Shown one piece after another: positions 1-8,302 of a stretch of 46,952 nucleotides of DNA (positions within the stretch are counted from its first letter, which is position 1; the number at the start of each line of letters is the position of its first letter). The position numbers and the translations under genes were made by a program. Source of the DNA: Armatimonadaceae bacterium (GTDB lineage Bacteria > Armatimonadota > Armatimonadia > Armatimonadales > Armatimonadaceae); assembly GCA_030446525.1 (NCBI GenBank), contig JAUJNC010000035.1, positions 1 through 46,952 of the forward strand, in the 5' to 3' direction. The notes under the pieces were generated by a model. That model worked only from the letters and a program-made list of their open reading frames with translations. It did no database searches and was not told where the DNA came from.

Positions 1-1252
1 TGCCGTCCACGAACAGATGCCGTATCCTGGTCCTCGGGCCGAACAGGGGGCCGTCGGCGACGACCACGTTGGCGATCTTGCCCGCCTCGAGGGAGCCGAG
101 CTGGCGCTCCACCCCGAGCAGGCGGGCGGCGGCGAGCGTCGCGGCTGCGACGGCGTCATCCTCGCTCAGCCCCGCCGCGATCATTTTGCGGACGTTTCGG
201 GCGAAATCGCCCGGCCGCTGGAGGCCGTCCGTCGCCAGCGCGAACGGCACGCCCGCCTTGCGCAGGGCGGCCGCCGAGCGGGGAGCCAGGGCGCGGCGGC
301 GCAGCGCCTGCAGAGTGGAGGTGCCTTCGTCGCCCGCCGCCACGCGCGGCGGCTCCGGCAGGTCCGCGGAAAGGAACACGGCGGCGTTCGCCGCCTTGAG
401 CTCGCTTGCCATCCGGTACGACTCGGCGCCGCCCTGGATGATGGGGCGCAGGCCGAACTCCCTGGAGAGACGCAGGGCGCGCTCGATGTCTCCCTGCGAA
501 TCGGCGTGGATGACGAGCGGTTGTCTTTTTTCGACGACCGATTGCAGGGCCAGGAGGGCGCGGGCAGACGACGGGCGCGGCTTCCCTTTCGGGTCGCGCT
601 CGTAAGCGGCGAGCCGCCGGGCCGCGTCCTGGGCGTCATAGAGCGCCTGCCGCGCCGCGGCCACCTTTCCCATGAGCGACGACGGATAGCCGCGCTCCGC
701 CTCGGCCGCGCTCAGGTCCAGATGGACGGCGACGGGCGACTTGAGGACCAGGGCGCCCACGTCGGCGCTGTCGCCCAGGACCAGGAGGGCGCTCTGCCCG
801 GAGAACAGGCCGACGTACGGGGCCGTGAGCGCGGCGCCGAAGCCGGCCCGCCGGCGCGCATCGATAGCGGCCCGGTCAGGGCGCATCAGTGTGGTCGCCG
901 CCACGTCCGCACGCACCGTCGGCAGCCGGTAGCTGTCACCGCGGGCGGGCGGGTACTCCCTCGCCTCGGGCATCCCCAGCCGCGTCATGGCGTCGATCAG
1001 GCCGGGATAAACGGTCAGCCCCGTGCCATCAATGACGGTGGCGTCGGGCGGCACGGCCACCTTTTCTCCCGCGGCCTCGATCAGGCCGTCGCGCAAAACG
1101 ATCGTGCCCCTGGCCACGGGCTTGGCCGCAACGGGGACGAGGCGCGCGCCCGTGATGGCATACACGTCGGGCGCTGCGGCGCGGGCGGACGCCGGGGCGA
1201 GCAGAAGGGTGGCAACCAGGGCGATTATGGCGGCGCTACGACGCACCGGCAT
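1..1252 (-). CDS. Amidohydrolase-family exported protein, C-terminus cut by window edge
   Basis: The minus strand is open from the ATG at 1252 to the window edge, about 417 codons with no stop. The N-terminus is a signal peptide (Arg pair, hydrophobic run, Ala-rich cleavage region near residue 25). Next come the beta-sandwich entry typical of composite-domain amidohydrolases (VYPGLIDA near residue 80), a VIHADS strand, an ATDG strand and the closing GSLEAGKIANVVVADG motif. The usual metal-binding HxH after PGLID is absent: the sequence runs AMTRLG. It therefore resembles the non-canonical exported imidazolonepropionase-like subfamily, and its hydrolytic activity is uncertain. It lies 38 bp downstream of the response-regulator gene on the same strand and may be co-transcribed with it. 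The family call is firm and the substrate unknown. Confidence 0.8.
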   Translation of the reverse strand, partial: MPVRRSAAIIALVATLLLAPASARAAAPDVYAITGARLVPVAAKPVARGTIVLRDGLIEAAGEKVAVPPDATVIDGTGLTVYPGLIDAMTRLGMPEAREYPPARGDSYRLPTVRADVAATTLMRPDRAAIDARRRAGFGAALTAPYVGLFSGQSALLVLGDSADVGALVLKSPVAVHLDLSAAEAERGYPSSLMGKVAAARQALYDAQDAARRLAAYERDPKGKPRPSSARALLALQSVVEKRQPLVIHADSQGDIERALRLSREFGLRPIIQGGAESYRMASELKAANAAVFLSADLPEPPRVAAGDEGTSTLQALRRRALAPRSAAALRKAGVPFALATDGLQRPGDFARNVRKMIAAGLSEDDAVAAATLAAARLLGVERQLGSLEAGKIANVVVADGPLFGPRTRIRHLFVDG

Positions 1253-1290
1253 CAGGCTCCCTGCCGGCCCTGGCGTTCGGGAGGACAACG

Positions 1291-1689
1291 TTAAAGCTCG
1301 TAAACCTTTTCGCCGCCCTCGATGTGCGATGACAGGATGCGCTTGGCGAACGCGATGAGCTCGGCGGGGTTGAACGGCTTGGTGAGGTACATGTCGGCGC
1401 CGGTCCGGTAGCCGGTCATCACGTCGGCGTCCTGCGCCTTGGCGGTGAGCATGATGACGGGCAGGTCCATCAGCGTCGGGTCGCGCCGGATGTTGGCCAG
1501 CAGCTCGAAGCCGTCCATCTCCGGCATCATCACGTCGGAGACCAATAGGTCCGGGCGGCTCTCCTTGATCTTGGCAAGCGCCTGCGCGCCGTTATTGGCC
1601 GTCTCCACCTCATAACCTTGACGTTGTAGGTTCACCTGAATCAAGCGCACGATGTTTATCTCATCGTCCACAACCAAAACGCGAGGCAT
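1291..1689 (-). CDS. Single-domain CheY-like response regulator
   Basis: A 132-residue protein that is essentially one receiver domain. The acidic pair D8/D9, phosphoacceptor D52 (LLVSDVMMPEMDG), T82 and K104 (the YLTKPF motif) are all present, so it should be phosphorylated by a histidine kinase. No output domain follows; the C-terminus ends shortly after the last helix. The frame stays open further upstream, but the ATG at 1689 opens directly into the first beta strand (MPRVLVVDDE), has a purine-rich AAAGGGA upstream, and lies 55 bp downstream of a consensus promoter. No partner kinase is in the window. It probably works by protein-protein interaction or in a phosphorelay. Confidence 0.93.
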   Translation of the reverse strand: MPRVLVVDDEINIVRLIQVNLQRQGYEVETANNGAQALAKIKESRPDLLVSDVMMPEMDGFELLANIRRDPTLMDLPVIMLTAKAQDADVMTGYRTGADMYLTKPFNPAELIAFAKRILSSHIEGGEKVYEL

Positions 1690-1744
1690 AGCTAAGTCCC
1701 TTTCTTCACGGCTTTGCGCACGCTGACGCCGTCCCTCGTCTCCT

Positions 1745-1773
1745 ATTCTACACCCCGGCGCTTGTGCTGTCAA
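1745..1773 (-). promoter_or_regulatory. Sigma-70-type promoter for the response regulator
   Basis: Read on the minus strand, TTGACA (1768-1773), a 17-bp spacer and TAGAAT (1745-1750) form a near-perfect housekeeping promoter, 55 bp upstream of the ATG at 1689. Confidence 0.75.
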
Positions 1774-2101
1774 TAAGAGACGGCCGCGTGGCGGGCGAAC
1801 GCTCCGCGAGCCGGGCTTCGGGGCGCCGCTCCAGGACCGGGCGGCCCACCCGGGCCGGTAATTATCCCTGCAAAGCGGTCCCCGCACAGCCAAAAATGAG
1901 AAGATAAGCCTGTCCTGACCGCCGGGCCGTGCGTCCCCGAAAGCAGGAGAAAAGGCGAAACATGGCGCCAATAAGGGCGAACTCCCGACAATCGCGTGCC
2001 CGCAAAAAATCCATCAGTAAAAAACTGTGTGGCATTCGAGCGGGGGTGTGGCACAACGAGTACGAAAACGCTTCCCGAAGCGATCAAACAAGGAGTTTCG
2101 A
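1774..2101. other. Intergenic region between divergent regulators
   Basis: Between the response-regulator promoter and the LuxR-type gene I see no coding signal. The open frames here lack domain character and are unsupported. I find no clear -35/-10 pair for the LuxR-type gene; its Shine-Dalgarno sequence near 2090-2095 is the only evident element. Confidence 0.5.
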
Positions 2102-2368
2102 ATGAACATGTTATCTGCAAGCAGTGCGTCGGCCGAGGGTCAGGAGTCCGTGAAGCTGACCAAGCGCGAGATCGAGGTGCTAACCCTGGTCATCGAAGGC
2201 AAGTCCAGCAAAGAGGTCGCGGAGCAGCTGTTCGTCAGCAAGCGCACCGTCGACTTTCACCTGGCCAACATCTACGACAAGCTCAATGTCACGAACCGCA
2301 TCCAGGCGTTTCACGAGGCGACGCGGCGCGGTCTCATCCCGTTCAGCATCGTCAGCGGCAAGCAATAA
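2102..2368 (+). CDS. One-domain LuxR/GerE-type DNA-binding regulator
   Basis: An 88-residue protein that is almost only a GerE helix-turn-helix. The hallmark LTKREIEVLTLVIEGKSSKE (residues 19-38) is followed by the recognition-helix region VSKRTVDFHLANIYDKLNV (about 45-63). There is no receiver, PAS or autoinducer domain, so it must be controlled by its own level or by a partner. The divergently encoded single receiver domain at 1291-1689 is an attractive but unproven partner. The ATG at 2102 has AAGGAG about 7 nt upstream. The frame extends upstream from 2027, but that part is low-complexity and has no better ribosome site. Confidence 0.9.
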   Translation: MNMLSASSASAEGQESVKLTKREIEVLTLVIEGKSSKEVAEQLFVSKRTVDFHLANIYDKLNVTNRIQAFHEATRRGLIPFSIVSGKQ

Positions 2369-2532
2369 TAGCGCACGCCGTTCGCCCGCAAGAGGCCTAT
2401 GGGCCGCCGCTCGCAGGGGAGGCGGCCTGTCTTTCGCTTTCTGTGCCCGAAGTTTTGAACCATCCGGCCCCTTCGTGCGTCTGAATCAATCGGTTGAAAT
2501 AAAACAGCTCCGTGACCAGAGGGCCGCCCGCC

Positions 2533-3198
2533 GTGGAAACCAGAACCCGTACCGCCAACCCATCGCCTTGCGCCGATTCTGCCGCCGCGAACTGGCGCAA
2601 GTTACTCTTCTCGCTCGTGCCCGTCTTCGTGCCTGCGGCGCTCTGTCTGGTAGCCGCGACGCAGCGCGCCGTCTCCGCCGCCGTCAGCGACAGGCCCTTC
2701 GGGCGCCTGTCGGGGGCCGAGGCACGGCGGACGGCGAGCGACTACTGCTCCCGGATCACCGGCGAGAGCGCCAGCGTCGGGGAGGCTTCGAAGCAGAAAG
2801 CCTTCTCGCACCGCCGGCAACTCATGGTGCGCGAGTGGGACGTGACGTGCAGCGCCACGGGTGGCGAATATCTTCTGCGCATCAACGCGAACACCGGGCA
2901 GATTTTCGGTGTCAACCGCCTCAGCGCCGCGGGCGAGGACGTGCCGCCCGAATCCTGGTGTTCCCGGGCGACCGCGGAAAGCCGCGCCCGGGGCTACCTC
3001 GGCATGCTGGGCGTCCCCATGGGCGAACTGCAGCCCGTCGGTGAGAGGGCGGGCACCAGGTCCGAAAACGGCGTGGCGTCTTGGTGCTTCACCTACCGCC
3101 TTGACGTCCCCGGCGTGGGGAGGCGCCTTCTCTCCGTCTCCGTTGACGCCGTTACGGGCAGCCTGGTGTGTGCCTGGACCCCCGCACTCGCCTTCTGA
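2533..3198 (+). CDS. Membrane-anchored PepSY-like protein
   Basis: About 221 residues. One hydrophobic anchor (WRKLLFSLVPVFVPAALCLV, near residues 21-40) is followed by an extracytoplasmic part with two PepSY-like alpha/beta modules. Each module has an amphipathic helix (SGAEARRTASDYC; ATAESRARGYLGMLG) and a strand pair ending in a turn of the type INANTGQIFGV or VDAVTGSLVC. PepSY domains often inhibit or modulate secreted peptidases; no peptidase lies adjacent. The GTG at 2533 is preferred because AGAGGG sits at 2518-2523. A GTG at 2512 is the alternative. It converges with the glycosyltransferase gene, 8 bp between stops. The domain call rests on secondary pattern and is moderate. Confidence 0.65.
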   Translation: METRTRTANPSPCADSAAANWRKLLFSLVPVFVPAALCLVAATQRAVSAAVSDRPFGRLSGAEARRTASDYCSRITGESASVGEASKQKAFSHRRQLMVREWDVTCSATGGEYLLRINANTGQIFGVNRLSAAGEDVPPESWCSRATAESRARGYLGMLGVPMGELQPVGERAGTRSENGVASWCFTYRLDVPGVGRRLLSVSVDAVTGSLVCAWTPALAF

Positions 3199-3206
3199 GA
3201 CAGCCC

Positions 3207-4901
3207 TCACCCGGCCGGCGCATCGAAGAGGAGGGCGACGAAGATCTCATCGCCCAGCCGTCTGTCCGGGGGAACCACGCCCGTGTCCGGCGGGCCGTAC
3301 AGCTCCGTGAGGTGTTTGCGGAGCTGGTTGGTGCGGATCATGCCGACGAAACCCGCGCTCAGTATCGTCTCGGGCAAGACCTCTCGGTCGAGCAGCCGGT
3401 TATCGAGATCGATGAGGTGGTCGCGGTCCATGATCAGCCCGCCGCGCCCCCCGGCGCGCCGGGCCTCCTCCAGGCGCGCCCGGGCGCGGCGGTATGCTTC
3501 GGGGTCCAGGAAGCGCTCCCGCTGGTCGTTGAAGGGCACCGCGCCCTCCCGCCCCAGGTGCGGGTAGCAGATCTGCGGGTTGTCCGGCTTGTAGTAGTAG
3601 TTGAACGACGACGCGATCCACTCCGGGCTGATGACGATCAGGTCCGTGGGCCGCGTCGCGGCCGCGACCGCCTCGGCCACCTGGCGCGCGTTCGACTTGA
3701 TGTCGTTGATCTGCGCGAGCGAGGAAGCCAGCGACACGGCCACCAGCGCGGCGATCGCGGTGACGGGGACGAGGGGCCGGGCGGGCGCCGCGAGCGAGGC
3801 GATGCCGTGCGCGGCGGCCAGCAGGACGCAGGGGACGACGGTGGCCAGACAGCGCGGCGGCAACAGGTAGGACTTCGCCGAAAGCGCGATGGCGACCCCG
3901 ACGGCCACGAGCGGGACGCCTGCCAGAAGAAGCAGGGCCGCCCGCTGCCCTCCCGCCCCGGCGGGCTGGCCGGCCGGGCGCAGGACGCGCCGGAAGGCGA
4001 GAACCATCAGCAGGAGCAGCAGCGCGCCGGCGAACGCGCCCGAAAGCGGCCACGTGTTCTCGCTTGTGACATCCACCTGTGTGCCCGGGAAGAGGAGCGT
4101 CGTTCGCGCGAACGCGAGCAGCGCGGCGCCGGGGGCCGACACCGGGGCGGGGCCGTGACCGGCGTGCTCGATCTGGAACAGCAGGGCGGGGATCCAGGGC
4201 GCATAGGCGGCAAGGACTCCCAACTGCGCCAGGACCCAGGGGCGCACAAGGGCCATCCGCGGCCGCCCGCCCGGCAGGGCGATGAGGACCGCCGCCATCA
4301 CCGCCTGCCCCGCATAGACCAGCCAGCCCCAGTTGTGCGTCAGGAGCAGGCCCAGAGTGAACGCGGCGTGCAGCGCCCAGGCGCGCTGCACGCCGCCCTC
4401 GAGCCCGCGCCAAAGGAAGTAAATGGACAGCAGGCACAGCAGCGGCAGGAGCGAATAGGGGCGGACCAGGGCGGAGTGCAGGGAGAGCGTCGGCGACGCC
4501 GCGGCCAGCGCGGCGGCGATCAGCCCGGTGCGGCGGGAGAACATCCGGCTGCCGACAAGATACATGGCAGGGACCAGGGCCACGCCGAGCAGTACCGGCA
4601 GCGCGAGCGCCGCCGCCTCGGAGTCGCCCCACACGGCCAGCCACATGCGCATGAGGAAGTAAAAGAGCGGCGGGTGCGACTCGTGGCCGCGCAGGAAGTC
4701 GAGCAGGGCGCCCGCCGTCGGCGAGCGCGCCACGAACAGGAACAGCGCCTCGTCGCGCCAGAGCCCGCTGCGCGCCGCCAGCAGCAGCCGCAGGCCCACC
4801 GCCAGCAAAAGCGCCAGGGCGAGGAGGATGGCGGTCTGTCCCGGCAAAGTAGCGCTGCCCACACCCGATCGGGTAGGCGCGGCCCGTGTGGTCGTGGTCA
4901 T
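3207..4901 (-). CDS. GT-C fold membrane glycosyltransferase (family 39-like)
   Basis: A 564-residue polytopic protein with roughly ten hydrophobic segments. After the first membrane helix comes GLWRDEALFLF with the acidic pair D50/E51, then HESHPPLFYFLM (about 73-84). This is the characteristic first extracytoplasmic loop of GT-C enzymes, which use lipid-phosphate-linked sugars. A soluble C-terminal part of about 180 residues (from the ISPEWIASSFNYYY region) probably binds acceptor. It likely moves a sugar from a polyprenyl carrier onto a lipid, glycan or protein outside the membrane. It is divergent from a second GT-C gene at 5036, across a hairpin-containing gap. The GGGG tract upstream of the ATG serves as ribosome site. 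The exact substrate cannot be read from sequence. Confidence 0.82.
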   Translation of the reverse strand: MTTTTRAAPTRSGVGSATLPGQTAILLALALLLAVGLRLLLAARSGLWRDEALFLFVARSPTAGALLDFLRGHESHPPLFYFLMRMWLAVWGDSEAAALALPVLLGVALVPAMYLVGSRMFSRRTGLIAAALAAASPTLSLHSALVRPYSLLPLLCLLSIYFLWRGLEGGVQRAWALHAAFTLGLLLTHNWGWLVYAGQAVMAAVLIALPGGRPRMALVRPWVLAQLGVLAAYAPWIPALLFQIEHAGHGPAPVSAPGAALLAFARTTLLFPGTQVDVTSENTWPLSGAFAGALLLLLMVLAFRRVLRPAGQPAGAGGQRAALLLLAGVPLVAVGVAIALSAKSYLLPPRCLATVVPCVLLAAAHGIASLAAPARPLVPVTAIAALVAVSLASSLAQINDIKSNARQVAEAVAAATRPTDLIVISPEWIASSFNYYYKPDNPQICYPHLGREGAVPFNDQRERFLDPEAYRRARARLEEARRAGGRGGLIMDRDHLIDLDNRLLDREVLPETILSAGFVGMIRTNQLRKHLTELYGPPDTGVVPPDRRLGDEIFVALLFDAPAG

Positions 4902-4930
4902 GCGTCCCCTTTCGTTCCCCGCCGGCGTGA

Positions 4931-4952
4931 TTCCTGCCTGCCGTGGCAGGAA
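4931..4952. promoter_or_regulatory. Inverted repeat in the divergent GT-C gene spacer
   Basis: TTCCTGCC (4931-4938) and GGCAGGAA (4945-4952) are perfect 8-bp arms around a 6-nt loop, midway between two divergent glycosyltransferase genes. It could be an operator or an RNA hairpin. It also covers the upstream GTG alternative start of the + strand gene, which favours the later ATG. Confidence 0.45.
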
Positions 4953-5035
4953 CGAACGCGGCCCGTAAAGAACTTAGCCGTGATCGGGATCTCACGCGAA
5001 GGCCCGCGGAAACCGTGGGTTTTGAGCCGCACCCC

Positions 5036-6925
5036 ATGCAAGCGAACAAAACCAGGAAGAGGCGCAAACCGGACGGTCCCCCCGTGCCGCCAGCAAGCAC
5101 GCTGGTTGCTGCCCGCCCCGAAGAAACGCTCCGGGATAGCGGATACGCGGCGGCTTGGGACGGGGGGGGAGCGGCTGTTTATGGCCGGACAACCGATGCG
5201 GCCGCCGTCCTTGTCCTGATTGCTTGTGTGCTCGTGACCGTTCTTGTCGCCAAACCCCTTGTGGATGTGCCGATGAACGACGGCGTTTCGTACGCGCGTA
5301 CGGCGCAGGCTCTGGCCCAAAAGGGCAAGATCGTTTATAACGGCTGGGGCAGCCCCCTGCTGTGGCCGCAGCTGGCCTACGGCGCGCTTGTCATCCAGCT
5401 CTGGGGGTTCTCCCACGCCGCGCTAGCCGTTACGGGCATCGTGTTCGCCGCACTTTGCACGGCAACCATGTACCTTCTGGCCCGTGCCTGCGGCTGCCCA
5501 CCCTTGTTGTCGTGCCTGGCCACGGCGGGGTTGACGCTTAACGCGGTCTTCCTGGGGGTCGCTCCGACCTTCATGACGGAAACACCCAGCCTGTTTCTGT
5601 TGCTCCTTTCGCTTCTGGTGCTGGTAAGATCACTGCGCACGGGGGGCGATGGCGCGATCCGGGTCGACAAGAGCCGGTTCTGGCTGTCCGTCGCCCTGGG
5701 GATCATCGCCGGGAGCAACCGGCAGATCAACTGGATCGCTTATCTCGGCGCCCTGGCGGCGCTCGTTACACTCGTGCCTACGGCGCGCCGCCTGCTCCTG
5801 CCCGCCGCCGCCCTGGTGCTCGGCTGCGCCGCTTCGTTGACGCTCTGGTTCAACCGACAGCCCTACACCGTTCCCGCGGACGTGACGACGGGCCTGCTTT
5901 TCCTGGTGGGCTACACCAACATCGCCTTGATGTTCACGTACAAGTTTTTGAACATGCTCGGCTTGTTTCTGTTTCCGCTGGCGCTTCTGGCGCTTCGGGG
6001 GCGACCCGTGCGCGGTGCTGCCCTGCCCGTGCTGCTCGTTTTGTGTTTCATCCCCGTGTTCCACGCTTTCGGGACCACGCTCCATCTGCTGAATGGGGAG
6101 TACCGGCTTACGGTCTACGGGCAGTACTTCACGTCGGCGGGCACGGTGGTCGGCGGCGTCGAAGGTTTCGCCGAGCGGCCGCCCGTCTTTCCCGCCGTGG
6201 TCGCTCAGGGGCTGATCATCCTCGGCGCCATCGGGCTCGCGGTCACCGGGTACGTACTGGGCGATTGGTGGAAAGAGATGCGGCGGGTTCCCCCGCCCCG
6301 GCGGACGGTTTCGCAGGTTGCCGTGGCGGTGATGGTGGTTGTCTCCTTGTCCCAGATCGCTGCATCGATCCCGTGGTATGCCCAGCTCAACGTGTTTGAT
6401 CGCTACCTGTTGTTTCTACTGCCGGGCTTTTTTATCTTGTTCGCGGCCCGCGCCGCCGCGGCACGGGAGGGGGCGGACAGGAGATCCCGGCAGGTCATGA
6501 TCGGTGCAGCAGCCGTTCTTCTGGGAGCTATGTGGATCACCGGTATCGGCTTTTACGTGGAATATATAAACAACACGCGCGCGCGCGCCTATCTCTACGG
6601 CCACCTGATCCGTCAGGGGGTTCCCCCGCGCAGCATAAACGCCGGCGTCGAGCTGAACGCCGACACCCAGATACGGCTGGCGGGCCACGTCAACAACCCG
6701 GCGGTAAAAAATCCGCCGGGGGGGTACCGGGAAGATGCCAAGGCGACGGGCGTACGGTATCGACCGGAGATGTTCCCGGTGATAAACGCGCAGTATCTTC
6801 TTTCCACCGAAGAGGCGCCGGACCCGACCTTCGTCTTCCCGGAGCCCGTGCTTTCCACAACGTATGCCAGTCCGATTTTCGCGCCGCGCCGGCGCGCCAT
6901 GTTCCTTTATCGTATCCGGAGGTAA
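5036..6925 (+). CDS. Polytopic GT-C-like membrane glycosyltransferase
   Basis: About 629 residues from the ATG at 5036, with about eleven membrane segments. The N-terminal tail is basic (KTRKRRK). Membrane helix 1 is followed by VPMNDGVSYARTAQALAQ, placing an acidic residue (D82) in the first outside loop as GT-C enzymes do. The middle carries repeated Leu/Val-rich helices with a SNRQINW motif. The C-terminal 120 residues are soluble. An in-frame GTG at 4943 would add 31 residues but overlaps the hairpin and gives no known feature. The methyltransferase gene follows after 15 bp, so they likely share a transcript. The role is probably cell-surface glycan or lipid glycosylation; no close named family is recognised. 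Confidence 0.75.
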   Translation: MQANKTRKRRKPDGPPVPPASTLVAARPEETLRDSGYAAAWDGGGAAVYGRTTDAAAVLVLIACVLVTVLVAKPLVDVPMNDGVSYARTAQALAQKGKIVYNGWGSPLLWPQLAYGALVIQLWGFSHAALAVTGIVFAALCTATMYLLARACGCPPLLSCLATAGLTLNAVFLGVAPTFMTETPSLFLLLLSLLVLVRSLRTGGDGAIRVDKSRFWLSVALGIIAGSNRQINWIAYLGALAALVTLVPTARRLLLPAAALVLGCAASLTLWFNRQPYTVPADVTTGLLFLVGYTNIALMFTYKFLNMLGLFLFPLALLALRGRPVRGAALPVLLVLCFIPVFHAFGTTLHLLNGEYRLTVYGQYFTSAGTVVGGVEGFAERPPVFPAVVAQGLIILGAIGLAVTGYVLGDWWKEMRRVPPPRRTVSQVAVAVMVVVSLSQIAASIPWYAQLNVFDRYLLFLLPGFFILFAARAAAAREGADRRSRQVMIGAAAVLLGAMWITGIGFYVEYINNTRARAYLYGHLIRQGVPPRSINAGVELNADTQIRLAGHVNNPAVKNPPGGYREDAKATGVRYRPEMFPVINAQYLLSTEEAPDPTFVFPEPVLSTTYASPIFAPRRRAMFLYRIRR

Positions 6926-6940
6926 CGGGGGTTAATTCGT

Positions 6941-7690
6941 GTGAACCGAGAAGAGTACGCAAAGATGTACCGGCTGGAGGACACGCACTGGTGGTTCGTG
7001 GCCCGGCGCAACCTGGTGTTGATGGCCCTCGAGCGCCTGCTGCGGCGCACCGAACGTCGGAGCGGCAGCCCACTGCGCCTGCTGGACGTCGGGTGCGGGA
7101 CGGGCGGAACGCTGGAGCGGCTGCGCCCGCTCGGCCGCGTGGTCGGTCTGGACCTGGAACCGCTCGCGCTCGCCTTCTGCCGGGAGCGGGGGCAGCGCGA
7201 GCTGGTCTGCGGCTCGGCGACCGCGCTGCCGTTCGCCGACGGCGCCTTCGACGTCGTGCTGGCCCTCGACGTCCTGGAGCACATCCCCGACCACGAGGCG
7301 GCGGCGCGCGAGATCGCGCGCGTGCTCGCGCCGGGCGGCTATGCCCTTGTGACCGTCCCGGCGTACCGGTCGCTTTGGAGCCGGCACGACCTGGCGCTCA
7401 TGCACCAGCGCCGCTACCGGGCGGGCGAGGTGCGCCGCCTGCTGGGGGGAGCGGGGCTTCGTCCGGGCCGCCTTACCTACACGGTTTCGGCGTTCTTGCC
7501 CGTCGTCTGGGCGGTACGCACGGCGCAGCGCCTCCGGCCGCGGGGGACCGTCCGGGCCGATGCCATGCCGACCGCCCCCCTGCTCAACCGGCTTCTGGGC
7601 GCCTGGATGGACTTCGAAAGCCGCGTCGCCCTGCGCGCACGCCTGCCGTTCGGGGTGACGGTTTTCGCGGTCGCCCGCAAGCCGGAGTGA
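6941..7690 (+). CDS. Class I SAM-dependent methyltransferase
   Basis: A 249-residue protein with the Rossmann motif I LDVGCGTGG (residues 48-56), the acidic ribose-binding D71 in VVGLDLEP, motif II ALPFADGAFDVVLALDVLEH (from about residue 95) and the APGGYALVTVPA strand. This is the Methyltransf_11/UbiE-like fold. The N-terminal EDTHWWFVARRNLV segment is typical of a subfamily found beside glycosyltransferases and lipid-modifying enzymes. A C-terminal hydrophobic patch (TVSAFLPVVWAV) suggests membrane association. The start is GTG at 6941, with GGAGGT about 17 nt upstream and a nearer G-rich run. The acceptor is probably a polyprenyl or glycan intermediate (inference from the neighbour). Confidence 0.88.
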   Translation: MNREEYAKMYRLEDTHWWFVARRNLVLMALERLLRRTERRSGSPLRLLDVGCGTGGTLERLRPLGRVVGLDLEPLALAFCRERGQRELVCGSATALPFADGAFDVVLALDVLEHIPDHEAAAREIARVLAPGGYALVTVPAYRSLWSRHDLALMHQRRYRAGEVRRLLGGAGLRPGRLTYTVSAFLPVVWAVRTAQRLRPRGTVRADAMPTAPLLNRLLGAWMDFESRVALRARLPFGVTVFAVARKPE

Positions 7691-7831
7691 TCCTCTTCGC
7701 CGTTCCCCTGCTAAACCGGCACGCTTCCTGCACTCGCCTGACGTATACGCTGCCCTGCGTTTCGCGGCGCATCTGCCGATAATACGAGCAGGGCCAAAGC
7801 CGATGTGGCGTCAAGAAGGGCGGGTACGGCA

Positions 7832-8167
7832 ATGATTTGCGCGGGGAACACGAAGGCGGGGTGCGAGATGGTGGTGACCGAGGAGCGGGCCGACATGGTC
7901 GCCCGGCTTCTCGGCGCGCTGGATGCGGCGTCGGCGCCGTCGGTGCGTGACGCCCTCCTCCTGCTCCTGGAGGTCCCGGCAAAGGCCGGGTGCCTTGTGG
8001 TGGATCTGTCGACCCTGTCCCTCCTGGACGCCCAGGGCGCCACGCTTCTGGCCGCTTTCTCCCGCCACGCCTACACGACAGGCACGCGCCTGCGCCTGCG
8101 CGCCCCCGCGCACCACCTCCGGGCCATCGTCGCCGCCGCCGCCACGCACCCGTTCCTTCGGGCATAG
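7832..8167 (+). CDS. STAS-domain protein (anti-sigma-factor-antagonist-like)
   Basis: A 111-residue STAS fold. The strands run EMVVTEERADMVARLLGALD, then a helix (APSVRDALLLLLE), then CLVVDLSTLSLLDAQGATLL and the closing helix. In SpoIIAA-type proteins the loop after VDLS carries a phosphorylated Ser in D-S-S-G. Here the equivalent is D-A-Q-G, so kinase control by that Ser is not possible. Starts at 7805 (GTG), 7832 (ATG) and 7868 (ATG) are all in frame. 7832 is chosen because 7868 would begin inside the first strand. No anti-sigma factor lies adjacent. A hairpin follows the stop. Confidence 0.75.
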   Translation: MICAGNTKAGCEMVVTEERADMVARLLGALDAASAPSVRDALLLLLEVPAKAGCLVVDLSTLSLLDAQGATLLAAFSRHAYTTGTRLRLRAPAHHLRAIVAAAATHPFLRA

Positions 8168-8187
8168 GACTCCTTACACCTTTCCGC

Positions 8188-8209
8188 GGGCGTCAGAACT
8201 CTGACGCCC
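8188..8209. terminator. Terminator-like hairpin after the STAS gene
   Basis: GGGCGTCAGA and TCTGACGCCC are perfect 10-bp arms with a 2-nt loop, 20 bp past the STAS stop codon. No run of T follows, so intrinsic termination is probable rather than certain. Confidence 0.55.
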
Positions 8210-8302
8210 GTCTTCCGCCTCGTCTGCCGCCTTCTCCTCCGCAGCCGCCCTCTCCGCCGGCGCCAGATACGTGCGCCACCTACGGCAGGAAAAGCGACCC
8301 TT

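Noticed and set aside
17..1294. Long open frame of 425 codons on the + strand over the amidohydrolase gene
   Set aside because: It is the GC-rich antisense shadow of the minus-strand gene; its product is Arg/Gly-rich without domains, while the minus strand shows a signal peptide and family motifs.
3168..5219. 683-codon + strand frame across the first GT-C gene
   Set aside because: Low-complexity Arg/Gln/Gly product, a mirror of the minus-strand transmembrane protein. The minus-strand frame has GT-C motifs and a clean start.
6573..6588. Alternating CG run as a possible Z-DNA or slippage site
   Set aside because: It lies inside an intact coding frame (an RARA-type codon run) and is short; nothing suggests regulation.
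8174..8300. Possible C-terminus of a minus-strand gene with an Ala/Glu-rich tail
   Set aside because: No recognisable domain upstream in that frame, and the Uma2 fragment occupies the opposite strand; evidence is too weak.
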